Shown here: positions 16,658 to 24,543 of the stretch, piece after piece
Layout: every line of letters starts with the position of its first letter
Numbering within the stretch: position 1 is the stretch's first letter
Source of the DNA: Erysipelotrichaceae bacterium
GTDB taxonomy: Bacteria > Bacillota_I > Bacilli_A > RFN20 > CAG-449
Assembly (NCBI GenBank): GCA_015059095.1
Contig: SVBA01000003.1
Location: 50,738-114,737, forward strand
DNA length: 64,000 nt
Direction: 5' to 3'
Translations under genes and position numbers: made by a program
The notes under the pieces: generated by a model
Told to the model about the DNA's origin: nothing
The model's database searches: none
What the model saw: the letters and a program-made list of their open reading frames with translations, nothing else

Positions 16658-17941
16658 ATGGATTTTAGAACTCATTTAAAAAAATATTTACTAGACGATC
16701 AAATTGAAGCATTAATAAAATCATTAGAAAATAAAGAAGTAAAACATGCTTTAGTTTTAAATGATGAAAAAATATCAGTTGATTCTTTTAAAAAAGAATT
16801 TCCTAATATCATCCCTCATCCAATAGTCCCTAATGTCTTTATTTATGATTCTAATGATTATTCATTTGGTAAACACATTTATCATGAAATGGGGTATTAC
16901 TATATTTTTGAGCCATGTTCAAGTATTGTTTCTCATCTATTAAATCCTAATGAAAATGATATTGTTTTAGATATTGCTGCTGCTCCTGGAGGTAAATCAA
17001 TCCACACTTCTTTATTAATGAAAAACCAAGGGATTTTAGTATCAAACGAAATACAACAAGCTCGTGCATTTGTTCTTTCTAGTAATGTAGAAAGAATGGG
17101 TAGGAAGAATATTATTGTTACAAATAATAATATTGATGATTTAGTTAGTAAGTATCAAAACTACTTCAGTAAAATAATTTTAGATGCCCCATGTTCAGGA
17201 AGCGGAATGTTTAGAAAAATGGATGCAATGAAAGAAGATTGGACTTATCAAAAAGTTCTATCCTTATCATCATTACAAAAAGAATTAATCACTAAAGCTT
17301 ACTCTATGCTTCAAGAAGGAGGAAAACTTGTTTATTCAACTTGTTCCTTTTCATATGAAGAAGACGAAGAAGTAATTATTCATTTACTAAATAATACCGA
17401 TGCTCAACTTCTCCCTATTGAAAACCAAAATGGATTCTATTATTCAAAAGAAAAAATTGGAATTCACCTACTCCCTCATCTTTTTGGAGGTGAAGGACAT
17501 TATATTTGTTTAATTGAAAAACCAATTAAAAACCTAGCAATACCTAGTTATAAATCACTTAAAGATAAATTTAATGACATTAGAAAAATCACTCATTTAG
17601 ATGAAGGATATATCTATAAATTTGATGATACATATTACTATTTAAACAAATATATCGATACAAAAGGACTTCATATTATTCGTGGTGGTTTAAAACTAGG
17701 TGTTCAAGAAAAATATGGTTTTGTCTTTGATCACGCTTTATCACACTACTCTAAAAATATTAACTCATTAGAATTAACTCTAGAAGAAGCTAAATCTTAT
17801 ATAGAAGGAAATCAAATTACTAAAAATTGTAAAGACGGATATGTATTATTAACATATCAAAGTAATGGGATTGGATTTGGTAAAGCAAGCAAAAATAAAA
17901 TTAACAATAAATATCCAAAAGGACTAAGAATTAAACTATAA
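16658..17941 (+). CDS. RsmF-like rRNA (cytosine-5-)-methyltransferase
   Basis: 427 aa NOL1/NOP2/Sun-family enzyme. The SAM pocket 'DIAAAPGGKSIH' at about 105, catalytic motif IV 'LDAPCSGSGMF' at about 180 and motif VI 'LVYSTCSFS' at about 225 are all intact, so both cysteines needed for m5C chemistry are present. The C-terminal 150 residues match the RsmF/YebU-type RNA-binding extension ('IIRGGLKLGV', 'YVLLTYQSNGIGFGKA'). The track starts at a GTG, but AAGGTGG is followed by the ATG at 16658. It is monocistronic and divergent from the isomerase gene. Confidence 0.85.
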   Translation: MDFRTHLKKYLLDDQIEALIKSLENKEVKHALVLNDEKISVDSFKKEFPNIIPHPIVPNVFIYDSNDYSFGKHIYHEMGYYYIFEPCSSIVSHLLNPNENDIVLDIAAAPGGKSIHTSLLMKNQGILVSNEIQQARAFVLSSNVERMGRKNIIVTNNNIDDLVSKYQNYFSKIILDAPCSGSGMFRKMDAMKEDWTYQKVLSLSSLQKELITKAYSMLQEGGKLVYSTCSFSYEEDEEVIIHLLNNTDAQLLPIENQNGFYYSKEKIGIHLLPHLFGGEGHYICLIEKPIKNLAIPSYKSLKDKFNDIRKITHLDEGYIYKFDDTYYYLNKYIDTKGLHIIRGGLKLGVQEKYGFVFDHALSHYSKNINSLELTLEEAKSYIEGNQITKNCKDGYVLLTYQSNGIGFGKASKNKINNKYPKGLRIKL

Positions 17942-18015
17942 TACTTTTAAAAGTAAATTATTTTTGTTAAAATAATAAAGCAAGTCGTTTTTTTATCAAA
18001 ACTATCAAAAATTGT

Positions 18016-18044
18016 TTGCAATATAGTTAATAGTTTGATAATAT
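18016..18044 (+). promoter_or_regulatory. Promoter of rpmB
   Basis: TTGCAA, 17 bp, TAATAT. An imperfect inverted repeat, TATCAAAACTAT (near 17993) and ATAGTTTGATA (near 18030), brackets the -35. The leader contains a small AAGCG/CGCTT hairpin before the AAGGAGG site. Confidence 0.55.
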
Positions 18045-18091
18045 ACTAGAGGTAAGCGAATCGCTTCTCTTGATTAAGGAGGTTGAAAACT

Positions 18092-18289
18092 ATGTCAGCA
18101 AGAGTATGTCCAGTCACAGGTAAAGCACCACTAAGTGGTAACAAACGTTCCCACTCCTTAAGAGCTACACGTAGAACATGGAATGTAAATTTACAAAAAG
18201 TTAAAGTTAATCTTGATGGTAAAGTAGTTACTTTAAGATTATCTGCACGTGCTATTAAGACTTTACGTAAGACAGCAAAATCAGCTTAA
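18092..18289 (+). CDS. rpmB: Large-subunit ribosomal protein L28 (bL28)
   Basis: 65 aa, the normal size for Bacillota. It has the conserved start 'ARVCPVTGKAPLSGNKRSHS', quoted at 20 residues, and the 'KVVTLRLSARAIKTLRK' C-terminal helix. The ORF track begins three codons earlier at a TTG; AAGGAGG sits nine bases before the ATG at 18092, so that is the start. It lies at the end of the conserved prkC/rsgA/rpe block but on the opposite strand, as in B. subtilis, where spoVM lies nearby. I found no SpoVM-like 26-residue ORF here. Confidence 0.97.
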   Translation: MSARVCPVTGKAPLSGNKRSHSLRATRRTWNVNLQKVKVNLDGKVVTLRLSARAIKTLRKTAKSA

Positions 18290-18312
18290 TTTAAGCTAAA
18301 CTAAAAAAAATA

Positions 18313-18337
18313 AAACTCGGTAAACCCGAGTTTTTTT
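18313..18337. terminator. Bidirectional terminator between rpmB and the membrane protein gene
   Basis: Stem AAACTCGG/CCGAGTTT with a 5-base loop. A T run follows on the plus strand and an A-rich stretch precedes it, so it can also work on the minus strand. Confidence 0.85.
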
Positions 18338-18339
18338 GT

Positions 18340-18975
18340 TTATAAATATATAGTTGTATATAATATTAATAAGATAATAACTAAAACAATATTAATCCAT
18401 TCATTAAAAACTAATAAGTTAAACTTTTTTCTAGAAGTAATGTAATTCTCTTCACTACTTTCTACTTCTAATTTAAATCCTTCTTTTAAAAGAGGTAAAA
18501 ATATTACTATTAATAATAAACTTCCTACTACAAAACTAATAATGGTAACATACAAAGGTTTTTCATTCACTATCGATATATATCCTAACATCAAATAGCC
18601 AATACTAGTTAAAACAAAAATAGAAGAGCTAACAAAGATATGACCTTTATATAATCTACCATTTATTATAAATAAACCAAAAAGCAATAATGCATCTAAT
18701 AATAATACTCCACCTAAAAATCTAGTATTTAATGCTGAATCAAAATGAAAAATAAATAGATAAAGAATATCTATACAGGTTAATACAATAAATAATCCAA
18801 GTAGTATTCTAAATAATAAAGTAAAACCATTATTCTTTTTACTTTCCATTTCAAAAGGAAAAGTATTTAGATAATTAAATACTTTTTTATTTTCAATTTT
18901 ATACATATAGTTTCCTATAATCATTGAAATAAGAAAACTTGTAATAACTAATATTAAAATAACTAATTCTGTCAT
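18340..18975 (-). CDS. Hypothetical integral membrane protein
   Basis: 211 aa, not recognised. It shows six likely membrane helices (about 2-22, 50-72, 82-105, 113-133, 140-163, 188-210) and a short basic loop 'ITSRKKFNLLVFNEW' before the last helix. It starts 1 base after the rpe stop on the same strand, so it is the distal gene of the rlmN-prpC-prkC-rsgA-rpe series, at the place where B. subtilis has thiN. It shows no thiamine-pyrophosphokinase features, so it is a positional but not a homologous replacement. Confidence 0.6.
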   Translation of the reverse strand: MTELVILILVITSFLISMIIGNYMYKIENKKVFNYLNTFPFEMESKKNNGFTLLFRILLGLFIVLTCIDILYLFIFHFDSALNTRFLGGVLLLDALLLFGLFIINGRLYKGHIFVSSSIFVLTSIGYLMLGYISIVNEKPLYVTIISFVVGSLLLIVIFLPLLKEGFKLEVESSEENYITSRKKFNLLVFNEWINIVLVIILLILYTTIYL

Positions 18976-18976
18976 A

Positions 18977-19633
18977 CTATTTTAGTTTATTAATTTGAGT
19001 TTTATAATCACTAGACTTAATAATAAAAGAACCTGCGACCAAAATATCAACATTTCTATTTTTAACTAATTTAGAAGTTTCTTCATTAATTCCTCCATCA
19101 ACTTCAATTAAATAAGATAAATTATTATCTTTTCTATAATTATCTAAATAAGAAATTTTATCTAATGAAATATCCATAAAAGATTGTCCACCTTTACCAG
19201 GAACTACAGACATAACTAAAACTAAATCTAGATCTTTTAAATATGGATTTAAAACTTTTACATCAGTATTTGGACAAATTGAAATACCTGCTTTTACATT
19301 TAAAAAATGAATTAAAGAAATTAAATCTTCAATCTTATGTTCTTCAATAGCCTCATAATGAAAAGTAATGTAACTTGCACCATTAGAATATTTTTTGATA
19401 TTATCAACTAAATCATAAGTCATCAAATGAACATCAAAAATAACATTTGAATCAACATTCTTTTTATGATATTCAAATTCTTCAATAGGAAAAGAAGTAT
19501 TACTAACAAATCTTCCATCCATTACATCATAATGAATAAGATCTGCACCATCTAAAAGTAATTTTTTTATAACACCAGGTGTTTCTAAACAAGGAACTCC
19601 TAAAATTGAAGGAGCAATCTTTACATCTTTCAT
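18977..19633 (-). CDS. rpe: Ribulose-phosphate 3-epimerase
   Basis: 218 aa TIM-barrel metalloenzyme of the pentose phosphate pathway, interconverting ribulose-5-P and xylulose-5-P. Family motifs: 'APSILG', 'IHYDVMDGRFVSN' near 34-46, 'FDVHLMT', 'VMSVVPGKGGQSF' near 140, and 'EVDGGINEET' near 175 holding the catalytic Asp. The canonical His/Phe in 'IHFDVMD' is His-Tyr here, a mild change. It abuts rsgA and belongs to the conserved B. subtilis-like block. Confidence 0.93.
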   Translation of the reverse strand: MKDVKIAPSILGVPCLETPGVIKKLLLDGADLIHYDVMDGRFVSNTSFPIEEFEYHKKNVDSNVIFDVHLMTYDLVDNIKKYSNGASYITFHYEAIEEHKIEDLISLIHFLNVKAGISICPNTDVKVLNPYLKDLDLVLVMSVVPGKGGQSFMDISLDKISYLDNYRKDNNLSYLIEVDGGINEETSKLVKNRNVDILVAGSFIIKSSDYKTQINKLK

Positions 19634-20496
19634 TAATAACGATCCTTTCTAAACTTTAATTCTTTAATAATATCTAAATAATTTTGATAACTTTCTTTTG
19701 AAAGTTTTCCATTTTCTATCGCTTCTTTCACTTTACATTCTTTTTCAGAAATATGGAGACAATTTGTATATTTACATTCTTCTTTTAGTTCCATAAATCC
19801 TGGGAAGAACAATGATAAATCTTCTTTAAAAATTGGTAATTCTAAACTAGAAAATCCTGGAGTATCTGCAATAAACCCATTTTCATAAGGTAATAATATA
19901 ACTTCTTTAGTTTGATGTTTTCCTCTTCCTAATGCGATTGAATACTCACCAATATCTCTTTCAAAATTTGGATCAAGGACATTAATCAAACTAGATTTAC
20001 CAACACCAGTTTGACCCATAAATGCTATTACTTTCCCTTTAACTTCTTCTTTAATTTCTTCTAAACCTAATTTAGTTCTCTTTGAAAAAGGAATTGCCTT
20101 AATCCCGATTAAAGCATAATTAGAAACTATTTCTTGTATTCTATTTTTATCCTCCATTAAGTCTTCTTTTGTTAATACAATTAAAGGTTTAATATTACTC
20201 ATATTTAATAATGTTAAGAATTTATCTAATAGATAACTTGAAAAACTCGGAGTCATTAAACTAACAACTACTACTCCTAAATCAATATTTGCAATTCTAG
20301 GTCTAAATAAAGAATTGTTTCTTTCCAATACATCTTCAATCATTAATTCTTCTTCATTAATAAGAACTTTATCACCAATTAATAACTTAATCTTTTTATG
20401 TCTAAAAATTCCTCGAGGTTTTACTTCAAGAATTTTATTCTCACAATATACTTTATATACACCACCAATAGTAGATAAAATTAATGCTTCTTTCAT
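19633..20496 (-). CDS. rsgA: Ribosome small subunit-dependent GTPase A (RsgA/CpgA)
   Basis: 287 aa circularly permuted GTPase that helps mature the 30S subunit. An N-terminal OB domain (1-75) is followed by G motifs in the permuted order: G4 'VLTKEDLM' near 110, G1 'GQTGVGKSSL' near 160, G3 'DTPGFSS' near 205. The C-terminal zinc knuckle 'CKYTNCLHISEKEC' completes the family signature. The track start is a TTG one codon before the ATG at 20496; the ATG is preferred. It sits next to prkC, whose product phosphorylates this GTPase in B. subtilis. Confidence 0.94.
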   Translation of the reverse strand: MKEALILSTIGGVYKVYCENKILEVKPRGIFRHKKIKLLIGDKVLINEEELMIEDVLERNNSLFRPRIANIDLGVVVVSLMTPSFSSYLLDKFLTLLNMSNIKPLIVLTKEDLMEDKNRIQEIVSNYALIGIKAIPFSKRTKLGLEEIKEEVKGKVIAFMGQTGVGKSSLINVLDPNFERDIGEYSIALGRGKHQTKEVILLPYENGFIADTPGFSSLELPIFKEDLSLFFPGFMELKEECKYTNCLHISEKECKVKEAIENGKLSKESYQNYLDIIKELKFRKDRY

Positions 20497-20499
20497 CAA

Positions 20500-21381
20500 T
20501 TAATTTTTCTCCTTTTTAGAAAATAATTTTGCAAAGAAAGATTTCTTCTTAATTAATTCTGGATCTCTTAAAATTCGATCAATATCTTTTCTCATATCAA
20601 AACAAGAATGATATCTATTATAAGGATTTTTTTCTGTCGCTTTAGAAATAATTTTTTCTACAATAGCAGGAACTTTTGGATTTAATTTTCTAACTGAAGG
20701 CATCTTATCTTTTATATGCATTAATGCAACTGTAACAGGAGATTCATCATCATATGGTACTTTACCAGTCAATAATTCATAAAAAGTAATTCCTAAAGCA
20801 TAAATATCTGATTCAATATTAGCTTGATTACCTTGAGAAATTTCAGGAGCTAAATAATGAACTGAACCAATAACAACTTCACTTCTAGTAACTCTACTAG
20901 CATTAGTAAAAGTAGCAATACCAAAATCACCTAATTTAACACTACCATCAGAACTCATATAAACGTTTTGTGGTTTAATATCACGATGAATAACATTATG
21001 TTGATGAGCATTTAATACTGCAGAACACAATTGATACATAATGTCACATGCTTCTAATACAGAAAATTTTCCTCTAACATTTAATACATCTCTTACTGTT
21101 TGACCTTTAACTAGTTCAGTAACCATATATGGTCTACCTTCTGCAGTACCTAAATTGATAACTCTAACAATATTTTGATGATTTAATGATGCTGCTGCTC
21201 TTGCTTCTCTTTCAAATCTAGTAAGATTGATTGGATTTTTCATTGTTTCTTCTTTAATTATTTTAAGAGCAACATCTTTTCTTGCTATCAAATCAGAAGC
21301 AAGATAAACAGTAGCCATTCCTCCTTCACCTAGAACTGACTTTAATTTATATCTTTCATCAATAATGTCACCTAATCTCAT
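20500..21381 (-). CDS. prkC: Serine/threonine protein kinase, PrkC-like but without PASTA domains
   Basis: 293 aa. Complete Hanks-type kinase domain: 'GEGGMATVYLA' glycine loop near 19-29, catalytic 'IHRDIKPQN' near 132-140, 'DFG' near 152-154, and the 'APE' region as 'LAPEIS'. After residue 275 only a basic tail remains ('KKSFFAKLFSKKEK'). The membrane helix and extracellular PASTA repeats that make B. subtilis PrkC about 648 aa are absent, and rsgA starts immediately, so there is no room for a split gene. It is coupled to prpC by a 4-base overlap. This kinase cannot sense muropeptides directly. Confidence 0.88.
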   Translation of the reverse strand: MRLGDIIDERYKLKSVLGEGGMATVYLASDLIARKDVALKIIKEETMKNPINLTRFEREARAAASLNHQNIVRVINLGTAEGRPYMVTELVKGQTVRDVLNVRGKFSVLEACDIMYQLCSAVLNAHQHNVIHRDIKPQNVYMSSDGSVKLGDFGIATFTNASRVTRSEVVIGSVHYLAPEISQGNQANIESDIYALGITFYELLTGKVPYDDESPVTVALMHIKDKMPSVRKLNPKVPAIVEKIISKATEKNPYNRYHSCFDMRKDIDRILRDPELIKKKSFFAKLFSKKEKN

Positions 21382-22112
21382 AATAATTCCTCCAACAATC
21401 CAACTGCTATATTATCTAATCCACCATTTTGATTTGCTTTTTCAATTAGTAAATCTATTTTAATTTTACTTTCGACTCGTAATTTTAAAATTTCTAACAA
21501 TTCATCTTCTTCAACCATATTATAAAGACCATCTGAACAAATCATAATGTTTTTAGGAACTTCATTAAATACTTTCGAAGCGATACTTAAACTAGGATAA
21601 GTACCTAAAGCATTCATTAATACATTCTTTTTTGGATGAATTTTCATGTCTTCTTTTTTTATTTTTCCAGTCTTATATAAAAATTGTACATAGGTTTGAT
21701 CTTCACTCAATTGTTCAATTGAGGTATCAGAATATGAATACATTCTAGAATCACCAACATTACACATTAACATTTTATTTTTTCTAATATATCCAAGGAT
21801 AAGAGTTGTACCCATTCCATAATATTGCATATTATTTGAACCCAATATATTAACTTCTTTATTTGCTTTTTTAATTGTTTTAACGATGTAACTTTTACAT
21901 TCAATCATACTATTAAAACTATTTTTCTTTTCTAAATTTTCTAAAATGATACTCATTGCAATTTTAGAAGCTTTTTCACCTTTAGAATGACCACCCATTC
22001 CATCAAGAACCATAAAAACAATATCACCAGAATTTAATCTAGTAATATTTACATTATCTTCATTTATTGGACGGACAAGTCCAGTATCACTTCCAAAAGA
22101 AAAATCTATCAT
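21378..22112 (-). CDS. prpC: PP2C-family protein phosphatase PrpC
   Basis: 244 aa metal-dependent Ser/Thr phosphatase that opposes PrkC. The metal-binding motifs of PPM enzymes are visible: 'NEDN' near 18-21, 'VLDGMGGHSKGE' near 34-45, 'CNVGDSRMY' near 116-124, 'CSDGLYN' near 192 and 'GLDNIAV' near 233. Length equals the usual form (about 254). It overlaps rlmN and prkC by 4 bases on each side, the same order as B. subtilis. Confidence 0.93.
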   Translation of the reverse strand: MIDFSFGSDTGLVRPINEDNVNITRLNSGDIVFMVLDGMGGHSKGEKASKIAMSIILENLEKKNSFNSMIECKSYIVKTIKKANKEVNILGSNNMQYYGMGTTLILGYIRKNKMLMCNVGDSRMYSYSDTSIEQLSEDQTYVQFLYKTGKIKKEDMKIHPKKNVLMNALGTYPSLSIASKVFNEVPKNIMICSDGLYNMVEEDELLEILKLRVESKIKIDLLIEKANQNGGLDNIAVGLLEELL

Positions 22113-23149
22113 TTCAATAATCCTTCTTGTTTAGCACGTAATTGACCACAAGCCGCATCAATATCTGTGCCAAATTCCTTTCTAATAGTAGTATTTACAC
22201 CATGCTTAATACAATAATCCATAAAAGCCTTTACCTTTGTAGATTCTGCTCTTTGGTAACCATGTTCATCAACTGGATTATATGGAATCAAATTGACATA
22301 GGCATAAGTTGGTCTAATTAATTCTAATAACTCTTTAGCATGTTCTAAAGAATCATTAACATCTTTTAACATAATGTATTCATAAGTAACTCTTCTATTT
22401 GCAGACTCAATATATTCTGCAATAGCAGGAATCAATACTTCTAAAGGATAAGCCCTATTAATTGGCATAATTTTACTTCTTAATTCATTATTAGGAGCAT
22501 GTAAAGAAATTGCCAAATTAACTTGTAATCCTTCTTTACCATATTGAATAATTTTATCTGGAATTCCACATGTAGAAACAGTGATATGTCTAGCGCCAAT
22601 TGCTAAGGCTTTTTGATCATTAATAATTCTTACAAAATCAATGACATTATCATAATTATCAAACGGTTCACCAGTACCCATAACTACAACATGAGTTACT
22701 CTTTGATTTTCTTCTTTTAATAAATCATTCATCACTAAAATTTGACCTACCATTTCATATACTTCTAAATTTCTTTGTTTTTTTAATAATCCAGAAGCAC
22801 AAAATGAGCAGCCCATATTACAACCAACTTGAGATGTGACACAAACTACATTTCCATAATTATATCTCATTAGAACCGTTTCAACTTTACTACCATCTTC
22901 CATCTCTAAAAGAAGTTTAATAGTTCCATCACTAGCGACTTGTTTTAAATATATCGATGGTTTAATTAAACAATATTTCTCTTTTAAAACTTCACGAAAA
23001 GATTTTGATATATCACTCATATTATCAAAATCAGTTTCTTCTTTTTCATATATCCAAGTGAATAGTTGTTTTGCTCTAAACTTAGATTGATTCTCATCAA
23101 GCATTAACTTTTCAAGTTTATTTAATGGTATTCCATAAAGATTTATCAT
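22109..23149 (-). CDS. rlmN: Dual-specificity 23S rRNA/tRNA adenine-C2 methyltransferase RlmN
   Basis: 346 aa radical SAM enzyme making m2A2503 in 23S rRNA and m2A37 in some tRNAs. The cluster motif CxxxCxxC is 'CNMGCSFC' near 115-122. 'GTGEPFDNYDNV' and 'LAISLHAP' are also typical, and the C-terminal Cys in 'DAACGQLR' completes the methyl-transfer pair. Length is normal. It overlaps both the RsmB-like gene and prpC. Confidence 0.95.
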   Translation of the reverse strand: MINLYGIPLNKLEKLMLDENQSKFRAKQLFTWIYEKEETDFDNMSDISKSFREVLKEKYCLIKPSIYLKQVASDGTIKLLLEMEDGSKVETVLMRYNYGNVVCVTSQVGCNMGCSFCASGLLKKQRNLEVYEMVGQILVMNDLLKEENQRVTHVVVMGTGEPFDNYDNVIDFVRIINDQKALAIGARHITVSTCGIPDKIIQYGKEGLQVNLAISLHAPNNELRSKIMPINRAYPLEVLIPAIAEYIESANRRVTYEYIMLKDVNDSLEHAKELLELIRPTYAYVNLIPYNPVDEHGYQRAESTKVKAFMDYCIKHGVNTTIRKEFGTDIDAACGQLRAKQEGLLK

Positions 23150-24429
23150 TCTTTAATTTCCTCCAAATCGTAAGTTTTCTTTCTAATAAGTGCATAATAC
23201 ATTCCTGTTGTTTGATGCATGTATGGGAAAATTAATTCTTCTTTTTCCACCTCAAAATCAGGATTTTCTTCAATAAATAATCTAACAATGTTAAATGATT
23301 CTTTAATGTTTAAAGTAGGAACAGCATACATCAATACTCCATCATCTTTAATAAATTTTGAAGCCTCTTGAAGATATTTCCTTTGATTTTCAATTAGTGA
23401 ATCTAGACTATCTTGTTTAAAGTTAATCGCAATTTCAGGTTTTCTTCTAATTAATCCAAATTCACTATTAGGTGGAATAACTAACACTTTATCTAAACTC
23501 TTTTCTTCAGCATGAGTACATGCTAAAGTAACATCCCCTTCAAAAGGAATAACAGTTTTAATTTTATATAAATCAATTGCTTTTCTCATACTAAAATATG
23601 AATCTTGATTAGCGCATGCATAATATACTTTACCAAAATCAAACATCTTTAATGCAATTGTAGACACAAGCATAGATTTATTATCACCAATAACTAAAAC
23701 TTGATCACCTTGGAAAGGATTTAGTTTTTCAACCAATAATAATTCCATTGCATCCATTACATATATTTTCTTTTCTCTAAACAATGCATTTTCGATTAGA
23801 GGTGTTTTTCCAACATATTCATAACCTGAATCAGTAATTTCAATCTTTTTAAAATTCTCACCAGTCAAACTAAGTAATTCACAATTAGGATTAATAGTAA
23901 CATTGATAGGAGAATTTCTTCTACTTGAAGCAATAGATTTAAAAGTATTCTTTCCTCCAAAATGTTTTTTCATCATCTTTACTAACCATTCAGGATATGA
24001 ATAAAGAATACTAACTTTCTTTGCAAAATTATTTTCGTATTTTTCAGGAATTGGTGTGACATTATCTTTTAAAGAAGTATAAACATCTTTTACTTTTTCT
24101 AAATCTAATTCTTTTAACTTTTCATTTTCAGACTCAATAATGAAATTAATTACATCTTCAACTGTTACTTTAGAAACATATCTAACAAAAGATAAACCTA
24201 AAACTAAATAATCTAGAATATCTTCTTCAATATTTCCATAAGAATGAGTCAATTCAAATCTTAAATAAAAATAGCGATTAATGACTCCTTTTAAACACGC
24301 TTTTACTGTATTTAGTTCTAAAGAAGAAAGACTTAATTCTTGGATTTTTTTGTTAACTCCATAACTAAATGTATATTCATTATCTTTAATGCCTTTAAAT
24401 AATGTATGAGAATAGTCTAATAATGTCAT
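23146..24429 (-). CDS. RsmB-like protein lacking catalytic residues (probable pseudo-methyltransferase)
   Basis: 427 aa, in the genomic position of rsmB (Bacillus yloM) before rlmN. The N-terminal NusB-like helical domain (1-140), linker 'SYPEWLVKMMKKHFGG' and C-terminal Rossmann domain can be followed along RsmB. The catalytic motifs are gone. The PCSxxGxIRR motif reads 'PPNSEFGLIRR' (Cys to Asn, near 321). The YATCS motif reads 'YAVPT' (Cys to Pro, near 371). The SAM loop DxCAAPGGKT reads 'VIGDNKSMLVS'. The frame is open and coupled to rlmN, so it is expressed but probably not an m5C methyltransferase. GAGGTGA supports the ATG at 24429. Confidence 0.8.
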   Translation of the reverse strand: MTLLDYSHTLFKGIKDNEYTFSYGVNKKIQELSLSSLELNTVKACLKGVINRYFYLRFELTHSYGNIEEDILDYLVLGLSFVRYVSKVTVEDVINFIIESENEKLKELDLEKVKDVYTSLKDNVTPIPEKYENNFAKKVSILYSYPEWLVKMMKKHFGGKNTFKSIASSRRNSPINVTINPNCELLSLTGENFKKIEITDSGYEYVGKTPLIENALFREKKIYVMDAMELLLVEKLNPFQGDQVLVIGDNKSMLVSTIALKMFDFGKVYYACANQDSYFSMRKAIDLYKIKTVIPFEGDVTLACTHAEEKSLDKVLVIPPNSEFGLIRRKPEIAINFKQDSLDSLIENQRKYLQEASKFIKDDGVLMYAVPTLNIKESFNIVRLFIEENPDFEVEKEELIFPYMHQTTGMYYALIRKKTYDLEEIKE

Positions 24430-24512
24430 ATGTGTCACCTCACTTATAATTTTATCAAAAATATATTTTTAGTAAATATATTTATTAACATAATTTTCTA
24501 ATTTAAAATAAA

Positions 24513-24542
24513 AAATCACTCTTCTAGAGAGAAAAGTGATTT
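24513..24542 (-). terminator. Terminator after the tandem ABC transporter genes
   Basis: Stem AAATCACT/AGTGATTT with an interrupted inner stem (TCTC..GAGA), followed on the minus strand by TTTTATTTT. It separates the transporters from the rsmB-like gene series. Confidence 0.75.
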
Positions 24543-24543
24543 A

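Noticed and set aside
18058-18075. AAGCG/CGCTT repeat in the L28 leader as an autoregulatory element
   Set aside because: Short hairpin only; no evidence of a conserved L28-binding structure.
17942-18091. SpoVM-like micro-ORF expected near rpmB
   Set aside because: No 20-30 residue amphipathic ORF with a ribosome-binding site was seen; the interval holds the rpmB promoter and leader.
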